Shown here: piece by piece, positions 34,895 through 43,578 of the stretch
Layout: every line of letters starts with the position of its first letter
Position numbering within the stretch: the stretch's first letter is position 1
Assembly: GCF_000682735.1 (NCBI RefSeq)
Contig: NZ_AWFD01000035.1
Location: 167,812 to 231,811 of the forward strand
Length of the DNA: 64,000 bases
Source of the DNA: Hyphomonas sp. CY54-11-8
GTDB taxonomy: Bacteria > Pseudomonadota > Alphaproteobacteria > Caulobacterales > Hyphomonadaceae
Reading direction: 5' to 3'
Notes under the pieces: model-generated
The model's database searches: none
What the model was told of the DNA's origin: nothing
What the model saw: the letters and a program-made list of their open reading frames with translations, nothing else
Position numbers and translations under genes: made by a program

Positions 34895-35848
34895 ATGGAA
34901 AACAGCGTTCTGACGCCCAGCCTGGCGGATGCCATGGTGCGCGTGACCGAAGAAGCAGCCATCGCTGCGTCAAAACTGGTCGGTCGTGGCGATGAGAAAA
35001 AGGCCGATGCAGCCGCCGTCGATGCCATGCGCACGGCGTTCAACCGGGTTGATTTCAAGGGCCGTGTCGTTATTGGCGAAGGTGAGCGCGATGAAGCCCC
35101 GATGCTCTACATCGGCGAGGAAGTCGGCACCGGAAATGGCCCTGAGATCGACATCGCGCTGGATCCGCTGGAAGGCACGACGCTGACCGCGAAAGCCATG
35201 GCGAACGCCCTCGCTGTGCTGGCCATCGCCCCGAAGGGGGGCCTGCTGTACGCGCCGGACACCTATATGGACAAGATCGCCATTGGCCCGGGCTATCCGG
35301 AAGGGATCATCAGCCTCGACGCCAGCCCGGCCGAGAACATCACGGCCCTCGCCAAGCACAAGGGCGTTGACGTCACAGACATGACGGCCTGCGTTCTGGA
35401 TCGTCCGCGCCACGAAGACATCATCGAAAGCCTGCGCTCTGTCGGCGCCCGTGTCGCCCTGATCACCGATGGCGACGTCGCCGGCGTGATTGCAACGACC
35501 AATCCTCACACTGGCATTGACCTTTACATGGGCTCCGGCGGTGCACCGGAAGGCGTTCTTGCTGCTGCAGCCCTGAAATGCGTCGGCGGCCAGATGTTCG
35601 GCCGTCTCGTTTTCCGCAATGATGACGAGAAGAAACGCGCCGCACGCGTTGGCATCACCGATCTCGGCCGCACATACGCCCTAAACGAGCTCGCTTCGTC
35701 TGATACGGTTTTCTGTGCTACTGGTGTGACGCAGGGCTCCATGCTCAGCGGCGTGCAGCACCGCGATGGCGGCGTACACACCCACACGCTGGTCATGACG
35801 TCGACTGACGGCATGGTCCGCTACATCCGGTCGAACCGGAAGGCATAA
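34895..35848 (+). CDS. glpX: Class II fructose-1,6-bisphosphatase
   Basis: Gluconeogenic dephosphorylation of fructose-1,6-bisphosphate, metal-dependent, 317 residues. GEGERDEAPMLYIGEEVG and the metal/phosphate site ALDPLEGTTLTAKA are diagnostic; GGAPEGVLAAAALKCVGGQM and KRAARVGI follow. Part of the hom-glpX-recJ run. A hairpin lies 30 nt after its stop, just before recJ. Confidence 0.96.
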   Translation: MENSVLTPSLADAMVRVTEEAAIAASKLVGRGDEKKADAAAVDAMRTAFNRVDFKGRVVIGEGERDEAPMLYIGEEVGTGNGPEIDIALDPLEGTTLTAKAMANALAVLAIAPKGGLLYAPDTYMDKIAIGPGYPEGIISLDASPAENITALAKHKGVDVTDMTACVLDRPRHEDIIESLRSVGARVALITDGDVAGVIATTNPHTGIDLYMGSGGAPEGVLAAAALKCVGGQMFGRLVFRNDDEKKRAARVGITDLGRTYALNELASSDTVFCATGVTQGSMLSGVQHRDGGVHTHTLVMTSTDGMVRYIRSNRKA

Positions 35849-35878
35849 GTCCGGGGGCATTCGCTCCAACCCTGTGAT

Positions 35879-35910
35879 AGGCTTCCGGAAATCCTGATTC
35901 CCGGAAGCCT
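35879..35910 (+). promoter_or_regulatory. Hairpin covering the recJ ribosome-binding region
   Basis: AGGCTTCCGG (35879-35888) and CCGGAAGCCT (35901-35910) form a perfect 10-bp stem with a 12-nt loop. It ends 1 nt before the recJ ATG (35912). The only SD-like bases (GGAAG) lie in the stem, so translation of recJ should be low unless the stem opens. It lacks a T run, so it is not an obvious glpX terminator. Confidence 0.55.
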
Positions 35911-35911
35911 C

Positions 35912-37708
35912 ATGACAGCAGCCGCCAGAAAACCCGACAATAATCGCTTGTTCGCGGTGGACCGCTCCGCGACGGGCCGTTTCTGGACGTTGGCCGATGC
36001 CGATGAGGCTCTGGTCCGCCGGCTCGCGCCTGCCGTTGGCGGTTCGGACCTGCTGGCGCGTCTTCTCGCTGAGCGTGGCGTCGATCCGGATAGGGCTGGC
36101 GCCTATCTCGCTCCGACATTGCGGGAAACCTTTCCGAACCCATCCAGTTTTGCTGACATGGACAAGGCCGCCGAGATCGTGCTGGACGCCATTCTCGAGA
36201 AAAAGCGCGTTACGGTCTTCGCAGACTATGATGTCGATGGCGGAACAAGCTCTGCGATCCTGGCGCGTTATTTCCGGGCTTGGGGACAGGAACTTGGTCT
36301 CTACGTGCCGGACCGCCTGGAAGAAGGCTACGGCCCGTCGCCAGAGGCTTTCCGGCATCTGAAGCAGACCGGGTCTGATATTGTCATCACGGTCGATTGC
36401 GGCGCTGCCGCCGTCAGTGCTCTGGAGGAAGCGCAACGGATCGGCCTCCAAGTCGTTGTGATCGATCATCACCTGATGTCCGGGCACAATCCACCTGCTC
36501 TGGCGTTGGTGAACCCGAACCGTCCGGACGACACTTCCGGACAGGGGCACCTGGCTGCAGCGGGGGTCGTCTTCGTTTTCGTCGCTGCCCTGAACCGCCT
36601 GGCGCGAGAGCGGGGCATCGCGCCTCCGGACGGCCTACCAGACATCATGGCGCATCTGGATCTCGCCGCGCTCGGCACCCTGTGCGACATGGCTCCGCTG
36701 CACGGCGTAAACCGTGCCTTCGTGCGTCAGGGACTCAATATGCTCTCTCGGGGGCAGAATGAGGGGCTGCGCGCTCTGGCCGAGGTCTCGGGCATCCAGA
36801 AGATCGAGACGGTCTACCATGCCACATTCATGCTGGGACCGCGGCTGAACGCCGGCGGACGGGTTGGGGATCCGTGGATCGCTGCGAAGCTGCTGGCAAC
36901 GGACGACCGGGCACAGGCAATCGCACTGGCAGAGCAACTCCACGCCCTCAATGAGGAGCGTAAAGCGGTTGAAGCAGCCATCCTAGATCAGGCGATTCTT
37001 CAGGCCGAGAAGGCGCTCGAAAAGAATCCGGACCGCGGTGTTCTGGTCGCGGCCGGCGAAGGCTGGCACCCGGGCGTGATCGGAATTGTTGCCGGCCGGC
37101 TGAAAGACCGGTTTCACCTGCCCAGTATAGTGATCGGCTGGGGCAAGGGCCTGGGACCGGTAGCAAAAGGCTCCGGCCGGTCTGTGACCGGGGTGAACAT
37201 CGGCGATGCAATTGCTGCCGCTGCCCGCGAAGGAATAATCCTTTCAGGCGGCGGGCATGCCATGGCGGGCGGGCTCAGCCTGGAGCCGGAGCAACTGGAC
37301 GCTTTCGACGACTGGATGGTCGCCCACATGGCTCAGTTCACAGCAGAGCGTGCCGCGGCATTGGAACTGGCCATTGATGCTATCTTGGCGCCTGGCGCTG
37401 CATCGCCTGAACTCGTCGACCGGGTCGCGGAAATCGGACCCTTCGGTGCCGGCGCGCCGGAGCCAGTATTTGCCATCCAGTCGGTGCAGGTTTCCTATGC
37501 CCGGCAGGTCGGCGCCAATCATTGGAAATTCACTGCGGAGGACGCTTCAGGCAGGCTCGATTGCATTGCCTGGCGCGCTGTCGGGGCACCGCTGGGCGAG
37601 GCGCTGATGCCCGGGAACCGCGTGCATCTTGCGGGGCGGCTCAAGGCAGATGAGTGGAACGGACGGCGCCGTGTGCAGTTGGACGTGATGGATGCCGCCA
37701 GCGCCTGA
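35912..37708 (+). CDS. recJ: Single-stranded-DNA exonuclease RecJ
   Basis: 5'-3' ssDNA exonuclease of the DHH family, used in recombination and mismatch repair. At 598 residues it has family length. Catalytic motifs: FADYDVDGGTSSAILARYF (motif I), VITVDCGAAAVSALEEA (II), VIDHHLMSGHNPPALALVNP (DHH, III), DLAALGTLCDMAP (IV), and the DHHA1 domain with GEGWHPGVIGIVAGRLKDRF and SGGGHAMAGGLSLEPEQL. The C-terminal OB-fold is present (about 500-595). Start as discussed for the hairpin before it. Confidence 0.96.
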   Translation: MTAAARKPDNNRLFAVDRSATGRFWTLADADEALVRRLAPAVGGSDLLARLLAERGVDPDRAGAYLAPTLRETFPNPSSFADMDKAAEIVLDAILEKKRVTVFADYDVDGGTSSAILARYFRAWGQELGLYVPDRLEEGYGPSPEAFRHLKQTGSDIVITVDCGAAAVSALEEAQRIGLQVVVIDHHLMSGHNPPALALVNPNRPDDTSGQGHLAAAGVVFVFVAALNRLARERGIAPPDGLPDIMAHLDLAALGTLCDMAPLHGVNRAFVRQGLNMLSRGQNEGLRALAEVSGIQKIETVYHATFMLGPRLNAGGRVGDPWIAAKLLATDDRAQAIALAEQLHALNEERKAVEAAILDQAILQAEKALEKNPDRGVLVAAGEGWHPGVIGIVAGRLKDRFHLPSIVIGWGKGLGPVAKGSGRSVTGVNIGDAIAAAAREGIILSGGGHAMAGGLSLEPEQLDAFDDWMVAHMAQFTAERAAALELAIDAILAPGAASPELVDRVAEIGPFGAGAPEPVFAIQSVQVSYARQVGANHWKFTAEDASGRLDCIAWRAVGAPLGEALMPGNRVHLAGRLKADEWNGRRRVQLDVMDAASA

Positions 37709-38017
37709 AAATATGTGCAGCAACCGTCACCAACATGGCTTGCGTAAGCCGCCGTCCCTCGCTATACGGCCTCTTCTTCGAACCGGTGCGGTCCCTTCGT
37801 CTATCGGTTAGGACGCCAGGTTTTCAACCTGGAAAGAGGGGTTCGATTCCCCTAGGGACTGCCACCTTCGATCTGCTCTCCATACAATTGCTGTGTTATT
37901 GCCATTCAGAGCCAAAGGCACTGTATGGAATAGAGCGTAATTGGAGGGTCTGCGTGACCAAGGCAATCTGGATCAGCCTTACTCCGACGTACGGTATCAA
38001 ATTGAGCGGGTGGTCAG
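37709..38017. other. Intergenic region with tRNA-Glu
   Basis: Of this 309-bp gap, 37790-37864 is tRNA-Glu. The 153 bp between the tRNA and pabB show no convincing gene, promoter or terminator. An open frame across the tRNA is a chance reading. Confidence 0.6.
37790..37864 (+). tRNA. tRNA-Glu (anticodon UUC)
   Basis: 75-nt cloverleaf ending in encoded CCA. The acceptor GGTCCCT pairs with AGGGACT (first pair G-U). The D arm starts GTCTATCGG, the anticodon stem CCAGG/CCTGG encloses TTTTCAA with TTC at 37823-37825, and the T arm is GGGGTTCGATTCCCC. It fits tRNA-Glu identity and the usual alphaproteobacterial sequence. Confidence 0.96.
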
Positions 38018-39391
38018 GTGTTTAGTCGGGAATTGCCTTGGCAAGAGCCGGCCGTGCTTGCCCTGAAACTGCATCGGGAGCCGGGGTTTGTTTGGCTGGA
38101 TAGTGCTGGCTCTACCGGCGGTAAGAACCGGTACTCCTATATCGCGTCCAACCCCGTTTCCAGGTTTCGTCGCCAAACCGCAGAATCTTCGGCTGAATTC
38201 GATAGGGGTTTTCGAGACTGGCAAAGCCAGTTCACGACAAGGATGATTGCCGATGGCGCGCCATTTCAGGGCGGTGCGATCGGTTATGTCACCTATGATG
38301 CAGCTGAAATCTGGGTCAGTGATTTCAGCTCGCGCCATTCAGGCGATGCAGGCGATATCCTCGAGTTTGCTTTTTACGATACGGTTCTGGCATTCGATCA
38401 CCAGCAGCAAAGCCTCACTGTCTATTCGGCTGGTCTGAATGGGCCGGACAGTCTTCCTGATGAGGCGCTCGCCAGGCAGCGAATAAGCAGCCTCGCGGAG
38501 ATTTGTACCCGGGAGAATGCTTCGCGCACCCGGCCTGCTGGAGAGGGAGCAGTCTGGACGCGCGCATCGCCGCAGGCACCGTATACAGATCTTGTTTCCG
38601 CCGTGCGCGAAGCCATTCTTGATGGAGAGATATATCAAGCGAATATTGCAAGCCTCTGGACCCGGCCACCTCAGTCATATGATGAGGCGTTTTTCACCTA
38701 TCTTGTGAACCGCAACCAGACGCGGGCCGCGTTTTCCGCATTTGGCGCCTTCACGAGCCGCACGCTGGCGAGCTTGTCGCCAGAGCGTCTTGTCACCATG
38801 AATTCTGAGCGCGATGTCCGTACTGAGCCCATCAAGGGCACGGCACGGCGATCTGCGAATCCGGAACAGGACCAGCAGATTGCGAAGGCGCTCGCAGCTT
38901 CCGAGAAGGACCGCGCCGAGAACATCATGATTGTCGATCTCTTGCGGAATGATTTGTCGAGGGTCTGCCGGCCCGAGTCGGTTATTGTTAGCGGCCTGTG
39001 CGACGTCGAGCAGCTACCCAATCTCTTTCATCTCGTCTCGTCGATTGAAGGAAAATTGAAGCCGTCTCTGGACGCCATTGATCTTCTGGGAGCGGTTTTT
39101 CCCGGCGGGTCGGTAACAGGCGCTCCCAAGCTGCGGGCCATGGAAATAATAGATGAGCTGGAGCCTTCCGCGCGCGGTGCGTTTTGCGGTTCATTCGGGT
39201 ATATCGGTCATGATGGTACCTGCGATTTCAATATCATGATCCGCACAGTTGATCATGTTCCGGGCGGAGACAGGTATTGGTCAGGGGCGGGGATTACGTT
39301 GCTCTCCGACACGCATGCTGAATGGGAAGAGGTCCAGCTGAAGGCGGAGCGGATTATTGACCCTCCGGTTTCGGGGATGATCGAAATATGA
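38018..39391 (+). CDS. pabB: Aminodeoxychorismate synthase component I
   Basis: Converts chorismate and ammonia to 4-amino-4-deoxychorismate, for folate. The 457-residue product has the chorismate-binding domain with EPIKGTARR, where the Lys marks PabB rather than anthranilate synthase (PIAGT). DLLRNDLSRVC and FPGGSVTGAPKLRAMEIIDE are also present. The start is GTG 38018 with a weak ribosome site. It overlaps pabA by 4 bp (ATGA), and pabC follows, giving a complete p-aminobenzoate operon. Confidence 0.93.
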   Translation: MFSRELPWQEPAVLALKLHREPGFVWLDSAGSTGGKNRYSYIASNPVSRFRRQTAESSAEFDRGFRDWQSQFTTRMIADGAPFQGGAIGYVTYDAAEIWVSDFSSRHSGDAGDILEFAFYDTVLAFDHQQQSLTVYSAGLNGPDSLPDEALARQRISSLAEICTRENASRTRPAGEGAVWTRASPQAPYTDLVSAVREAILDGEIYQANIASLWTRPPQSYDEAFFTYLVNRNQTRAAFSAFGAFTSRTLASLSPERLVTMNSERDVRTEPIKGTARRSANPEQDQQIAKALAASEKDRAENIMIVDLLRNDLSRVCRPESVIVSGLCDVEQLPNLFHLVSSIEGKLKPSLDAIDLLGAVFPGGSVTGAPKLRAMEIIDELEPSARGAFCGSFGYIGHDGTCDFNIMIRTVDHVPGGDRYWSGAGITLLSDTHAEWEEVQLKAERIIDPPVSGMIEI

Positions 39392-39969
39392 TCCTTATGC
39401 TGAACAATAGGGACAGCTTTGTTTTTAATCTTGCGCGATATCTGACGCTGGCTGGCGCAGACGTCGAAGTGAAAGACAGCAGGAGCCTCTCACTCAAGGA
39501 CATCGTGCGCCTGCGTCCGGAGGCGATCGTGATTTCGCCGGGGCCATCGCGGCCAGAGCAGGCCGGCATTTCTGTTCAGGCCATTGAAACATTCGGGGGA
39601 GACCTGCCGATACTTGGTGTTTGCCTGGGGCATCAAGCCATTGCAGTCGCATATGGCGGATCGGTCAGGCGCGCGCGTTCGCCGTCACATGGACGGACCG
39701 TCAGCATTACCCATCCGTCGGAAGGGTTGTTTGCTGAACTGCCTTCGCCGCTGCCGGTGGGGCTCTACCATTCGCTCGCTGTCGATCTGTCAGGTGCTAC
39801 CGGATTACAGGTCGATGCCACAGCACCTGACGGTGAGATCATGGCGCTTTCGCATCGAGAGAATCCTGTTTTTGGCGTGCAGTTTCATCCAGAGTCGATT
39901 CTGACTGACCATGGAGCCAGTCTGATCAGAAATTTTCTTAGCCATTGCCGGTCAGTGACATGCCCATAA
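39388..39969 (+). CDS. pabA: Aminodeoxychorismate synthase glutamine amidotransferase
   Basis: Class I glutamine amidotransferase supplying ammonia to PabB, 193 residues. The catalytic Cys is in LGVCLGHQAIAVAYGG and the His/Glu in VFGVQFHPESILTDHG. MILMLNNRDSFVFNLARYL is the typical start. It is a close relative of TrpG, but pairing with PabB and PabC supports the PABA role; in many bacteria one subunit serves both. Confidence 0.93.
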   Translation: MILMLNNRDSFVFNLARYLTLAGADVEVKDSRSLSLKDIVRLRPEAIVISPGPSRPEQAGISVQAIETFGGDLPILGVCLGHQAIAVAYGGSVRRARSPSHGRTVSITHPSEGLFAELPSPLPVGLYHSLAVDLSGATGLQVDATAPDGEIMALSHRENPVFGVQFHPESILTDHGASLIRNFLSHCRSVTCP

Positions 39970-40781
39970 TTCAGTTTCGCCAGACGATTGCGTCGAACGA
40001 TGCAGTGCGCCCGTTTGATTTAACGGACCGGGGATTGCTGCTCGGCGACGGGGTGTTTGATACGTCTCTGGTGAAAGACGGCCGAATGATCCTTCGCGAG
40101 CGTCATATCGGGCGTTTGGTGGAAGCGTGTGACGTTTTCGGTCATGAAGTCGCGAAAACCGAAATCGAAGCGCTCGCGAAAGACGCAGTTCCGGAGGATG
40201 CGACTGGTGCATTGCGTCTCACTGTGACGCGGGGACCGGGTGGACGGGGGCTTGCGGAAACATCCGCTTCGAACCCGACGCTCATGGCATCCTTCACGCC
40301 GATGCCGCTGATGTACCCGTCGCCACCCCTTTGCCTTGGCGTCAGCACCATTCAACGCAATCCGACCGCGCCGTCGGCTTTGTACAAGACGCTTTCCTAT
40401 GGAGACGCGGTTATGGGGCAGCGGCAGGCTCAGCGGAATGGATATGACGACGCATTATTCCTAACGTCCGGCGGCCACATAACATGCAGTTCGATTGCCA
40501 ATATCTGGGCATGGTCTGGATCGACGCTGGTTACCCCGCCGCGATCCGACGGCGTGGTGGTAGGTGTGGTGCGAGGTTGGCTTCTGGAAAACGCCATTCG
40601 GTATGGATTTGAGGTTTCCGAACGAAGTTTGCGGCTGGACGATATTGCAAACGCAGATGGTGTTTTTCTGACGAACAGCTTGCGTTTGGTGGTTCCGGTT
40701 CGCGCGATAGATGAAATGGAGTTCAGCCCGGATTTACCGTCGGAATTGGAGTCGCTGATCAGTGAGTTGCTGAGTTCGTGA
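39960..40781 (+). CDS. pabC: Aminodeoxychorismate lyase-like class IV aminotransferase
   Basis: PLP fold-type IV enzyme, 273 residues, expected to release pyruvate from aminodeoxychorismate to give p-aminobenzoate. ATG 39960 is chosen over an upstream TTG (39945) since the family start is near IQFRQTIASNDAV. LTDRGLLLGDGVFDTSLVKD, the Lys-bearing LYKTLSYGDAVMGQRQAQRN and LTSGGHITCSSIANIWAW are family signatures. It overlaps pabA by 10 bp. Branched-chain or D-amino-acid aminotransferase is an alternative, but the operon argues for PabC. Confidence 0.88.
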   Translation: MPIIQFRQTIASNDAVRPFDLTDRGLLLGDGVFDTSLVKDGRMILRERHIGRLVEACDVFGHEVAKTEIEALAKDAVPEDATGALRLTVTRGPGGRGLAETSASNPTLMASFTPMPLMYPSPPLCLGVSTIQRNPTAPSALYKTLSYGDAVMGQRQAQRNGYDDALFLTSGGHITCSSIANIWAWSGSTLVTPPRSDGVVVGVVRGWLLENAIRYGFEVSERSLRLDDIANADGVFLTNSLRLVVPVRAIDEMEFSPDLPSELESLISELLSS

Positions 40782-40829
40782 AGCTTGGTGGAATTGGTCC
40801 GGCGATGGTCCGGGGCTCCATCGCCTGCC

Positions 40830-40883
40830 TTGGTTATAAGGGCGCGGAGTCATATATGTGAGGTCACACAGCGACTCACACAG
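40830..40883 (+). promoter_or_regulatory. Promoter with TGTGA/TCACA repeats ahead of the fusion gene
   Basis: TTGGTT (40830-40835), 17-nt spacer, TATATG (40853-40858). Over the start site lie TGTGA (40857-40861) and TCACA (40864-40868). The octamer TCACACAG occurs twice, at 40864-40871 and 40876-40883. The symmetry and repeat suggest a repressor site; the arm spacing (2 nt) is wrong for CRP. Confidence 0.5.
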
Positions 40884-40891
40884 GAGACCGT

Positions 40892-42097
40892 ATGCAGCCG
40901 GTCAGTTTCAAAGGATTTGGCGGAGCAGCGCTGAAAGGTGATGCGCTGGGCTCACCAGATGATCCGGCTGTATTGCTCATCCATGGCGGGGCGCAGACGC
41001 GCGCTGTATGGGATAATGTTGCCGACGCGCTGGTAAAGGCGGGGCGTTATGTCATTCGTATTGACCTGCGAGGTCACGGTGAAAGCGATTGGCCTTCAGA
41101 CCGGCGCTATGATTTTGAGGCCCTGGTAGAGGATCTGCGCGCAGTGCTCGCGCAGATGGCATCGCGTCCGGTGGTCGTTGCCGCATCTGTGGGCGGCTGG
41201 GCGGCCACCGCCGCGCTCGGCGAGGAAGGAGCACATCTTGCCGCGGGGCTGGTGCTTATCGATTCCGTACCGGATATGGATTTCGATGCTGCCTGCCGAC
41301 CAGAAAACGCGGCGCCTGAAAAACCATGTTTTGATCCGGCATTTGCCGAAACGTTCGATCCTGAAACCGCTGAGGCGCGAGTCTCGGACGCTGCGACGCA
41401 GATCAAAATGCCGGTCCTCTTCGTCCGAGGCGCGAAGAGTGAACTCTCCGGTGTGGACGAGGCCCATCGCTTCCTGGGTAAACTAGAAAATGTTGAATAC
41501 GCCGAGATCCGGGAGGCTGGCCAGATGGTGGCCGCTGAGCGGGCGGATATGTTCAGTGCGACGCTCCTGGATTTCCTGGAACGCAGGATTCCGCGATTTG
41601 CACCGGAATATCGTCAGGGGTCGGATGCCCGAACGCTGAGGGATGCGCTTGGTTGTTTTGCCACCGGGGTTACGGTGGTGACCACACTGGACGAAGAAGG
41701 GCAACCGGTTGGGCTGACCGCAAATTCTTTCACTTCGGTTTCTCTGGATCCGCCGCTCCTTCTGGTCTGTATCGCCAAATCGGCGGGCAGTCTGAACGCC
41801 ATGGAAGCAGCTGAAAATTTTGCGGTGAACGTGCTGCACATCGGTCAGCAGCCGACGTCCAACCTGTTTGCCAAATCGGGCGAGGACCGTTTTGCGGCCA
41901 CACCATGGCGGCGCGGGCACAATGGGGCTCCACTTTTGTCAGGGGCGCTGGCAAATTTTGAATGCCGTCGGCATGCGCTGCATGAAGGCGGAGACCATGT
42001 CATCCTGGTCGGTGAAGTGGTTCGTGCCCGGTTCGAACCGCGCCGTGATCCCTTGCTCTATTTCCGTGGCAAATACCGCCGCCTGCATTTTGCCTGA
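40892..42097 (+). CDS. Alpha/beta-hydrolase fused to a flavin reductase domain
   Basis: 401 residues, two domains. Residues 1-232 are an alpha/beta-hydrolase with IHGGAQTRAVWDN (oxyanion), DLRGHGESDWP and nucleophile elbow AASVGGW (Ser99). Residues 245-401 are an HpaC/flavin-reductase-like domain with LRDALGCFATGVTVVTT, LTANSFTSVSLDPPLLLVCI and the FMN-region SGEDRF. In the hydrolase part the position usually taken by catalytic His reads AGQMVAAERADMF (Gln211) and the acid position has Glu184, and the lid is short. Hydrolysis may be lost or changed. The reductase domain looks intact and could supply reduced flavin to a monooxygenase, which is not seen nearby. AGGAG lies 5 nt before the ATG. 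Confidence 0.88.
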   Translation: MQPVSFKGFGGAALKGDALGSPDDPAVLLIHGGAQTRAVWDNVADALVKAGRYVIRIDLRGHGESDWPSDRRYDFEALVEDLRAVLAQMASRPVVVAASVGGWAATAALGEEGAHLAAGLVLIDSVPDMDFDAACRPENAAPEKPCFDPAFAETFDPETAEARVSDAATQIKMPVLFVRGAKSELSGVDEAHRFLGKLENVEYAEIREAGQMVAAERADMFSATLLDFLERRIPRFAPEYRQGSDARTLRDALGCFATGVTVVTTLDEEGQPVGLTANSFTSVSLDPPLLLVCIAKSAGSLNAMEAAENFAVNVLHIGQQPTSNLFAKSGEDRFAATPWRRGHNGAPLLSGALANFECRRHALHEGGDHVILVGEVVRARFEPRRDPLLYFRGKYRRLHFA

Positions 42098-42102
42098 TGG
42101 AA

Positions 42103-42633
42103 TCAGCCATTGAAAAAAGCTTTCACTTTTTCAATGTCGTATGGGCGCTCTGATAGGGTTTCTTCGTCCCATTCGCTGCGAGGCTGAGAAAAGAAATCTC
42201 CGCCATAAACATGGATCGCGCCCGTGGGACGACCCAATGGGTTTGTCACGGAGTGGATGATGTCTTTACCGAGCGGCGCAACGTCCCCTGTGAGCAGAGT
42301 GCGGGCACCCGCTGCTTCCACTCGGAATGGGTCTTCCTTCACCCGGCGCCAGAAGATGTTGTCTTCACGTCCGGTATAGATGCCGATAATGGCCCACATT
42401 TCATGATTGTGTGGCATCAGCGTTGAGTGCGCGCCCCAGACAACATTCAAGACTGTGAGTCTATCCGACTTGTGAAGCACGTCGATTCCCGCCCCGCTTG
42501 GTTCGCCGACGGCTTTGAGTATTGCGTCGGGATCATGAAACGCAGCCTCCATCACTTCCAGGACAGTTCGGTGGGTTGGATCCTCCGCAATGGCATCACG
42601 GCAATCTGCCACGAATGTATCGATATCGAACAT
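42103..42633 (-). CDS. Cupin-fold cysteine-dioxygenase-like metal enzyme
   Basis: 176-residue member of the predicted metal-dependent double-stranded beta-helix family related to cysteine dioxygenase. The metal ligands are likely His in LMPHNHEMWAIIGIYTG and in IIHSVTN, with a later AIHVYGGDFF. Substrate unknown; thiols are the class norm. GGGAGG precedes the ATG. It lies downstream of the PRPP-synthetase-like gene by 45 bp on the same strand, so it could be the last gene of that operon. Confidence 0.82.
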   Translation of the reverse strand: MFDIDTFVADCRDAIAEDPTHRTVLEVMEAAFHDPDAILKAVGEPSGAGIDVLHKSDRLTVLNVVWGAHSTLMPHNHEMWAIIGIYTGREDNIFWRRVKEDPFRVEAAGARTLLTGDVAPLGKDIIHSVTNPLGRPTGAIHVYGGDFFSQPRSEWDEETLSERPYDIEKVKAFFNG

Positions 42634-42678
42634 GGCTTTCCTCCCAAAAGGAAAGTGTCCTACCGCTTCGGTTTGGCG

Positions 42679-43578
42679 TCAATCCTGCGGCAAGGCGATG
42701 TGGCGGGCAGCGTCAGCAAGAACTCTCGTCACGTCGATCGCATTTGTCTTGTGGGGAAGGGCGTTGGTGGTAACAATACGCGCAGCTCCGGCGGCGATCA
42801 GTTGCTCATAGGCGTCTTCTGCAAAAATTCCGTGGACAGCGCAGCATATCGGGCGCGGCTGCCCACTTTCGCAAAGGGCGCGAATGAGCGTGGCCAGCGT
42901 CGTGCCGGATGATATGATATCATCCACGATGACAGGCGTATGGCCTCCGGAGTCGATGCCAGCGGGTACCTCGATTTGCACATTCCGGTCGCCCAAGCGT
43001 GTCTTTCGGAATACGTCATATGGCGCATCGCAAGCTTCTGCGATCGTTCGGACCCATTGTTCGCTTTCTTCGTCAGGACCATAAATGATCGGTTTCTCGA
43101 TATGAGCCTTTATCCAGTTGGCCATCGGTTCTGTCGCGTGAGTGAGCTCGCCAGGAATAGTGAATACATCATCCAGGCTGGCCAGCCTGTGCAGGTGCGG
43201 GTCGAGCGTTACCACCCAGGACAGATGGGCGGAGAGTAGTGACCCAATATGCCGGGCACTGATGGACTCCCCGCGGTTAAATGCGACGTCCTGGCGGAAG
43301 TAGGGCATGTAAGGGGCGATCAGGCCAACGGAGCGGGCGCCAAGGTCTTGTGCCGTCATTGCCGCGAAGAGAAGTGGCACAAGCTTTGGGTCAGGACGGT
43401 CGAGACAATCAACCAGGGCAATATGGCGCCCGTCCGGCGGTGTCAGAAAGCGGAGATAGCTTTCACCATCCGGAAATTTGTGAAATTCGATCTCACCAAT
43501 ATCGGCGCCGAGTTCATGGGCAAGGGGCGCAGCCATGTGGCCCGTGCCCGGGAGGAAATAAAGGAGGAAACGTGTCAT
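42679..43578 (-). CDS. Divergent ribose-phosphate pyrophosphokinase-like protein
   Basis: 299 residues of the PRPP synthetase fold. Recognisable parts: EIEFHKFPDGESYLRF (N-terminal start of the family), APYMPYFRQDVAFNRGESIS, TLDPHLHR and the PRPP loop VIVDDIISSGTTLATLIRAL. The loop differs from the classic V-D-D-M-I-D-T-G-G-T, and the catalytic flexible loop is reduced to RKTRLGDRNVQ. It resembles archaeal/class III-type enzymes more than the housekeeping Prs. The start overlaps the phosphorylase stop by 4 bp, so the product is made together with it. A role in PRPP formation from the phosphorylase product is inferred. Confidence 0.87.
   Translation of the reverse strand: MTRFLLYFLPGTGHMAAPLAHELGADIGEIEFHKFPDGESYLRFLTPPDGRHIALVDCLDRPDPKLVPLLFAAMTAQDLGARSVGLIAPYMPYFRQDVAFNRGESISARHIGSLLSAHLSWVVTLDPHLHRLASLDDVFTIPGELTHATEPMANWIKAHIEKPIIYGPDEESEQWVRTIAEACDAPYDVFRKTRLGDRNVQIEVPAGIDSGGHTPVIVDDIISSGTTLATLIRALCESGQPRPICCAVHGIFAEDAYEQLIAAGAARIVTTNALPHKTNAIDVTRVLADAARHIALPQD

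Noticed and set aside
37654..38025. Open frame of 123 codons across tRNA-Glu
   Set aside because: It reads through the recJ 3' end and the tRNA gene. Coding there is not credible.
42108..42136. AT-rich inverted repeat CATTGAAAAA/CTTTTTCAATG as a bidirectional terminator
   Set aside because: It lies mainly within the last codons of the cupin gene (its 3' end encodes Lys/Phe), the stem has a bulge and the arms are low-complexity. It may act weakly but I would not call it.
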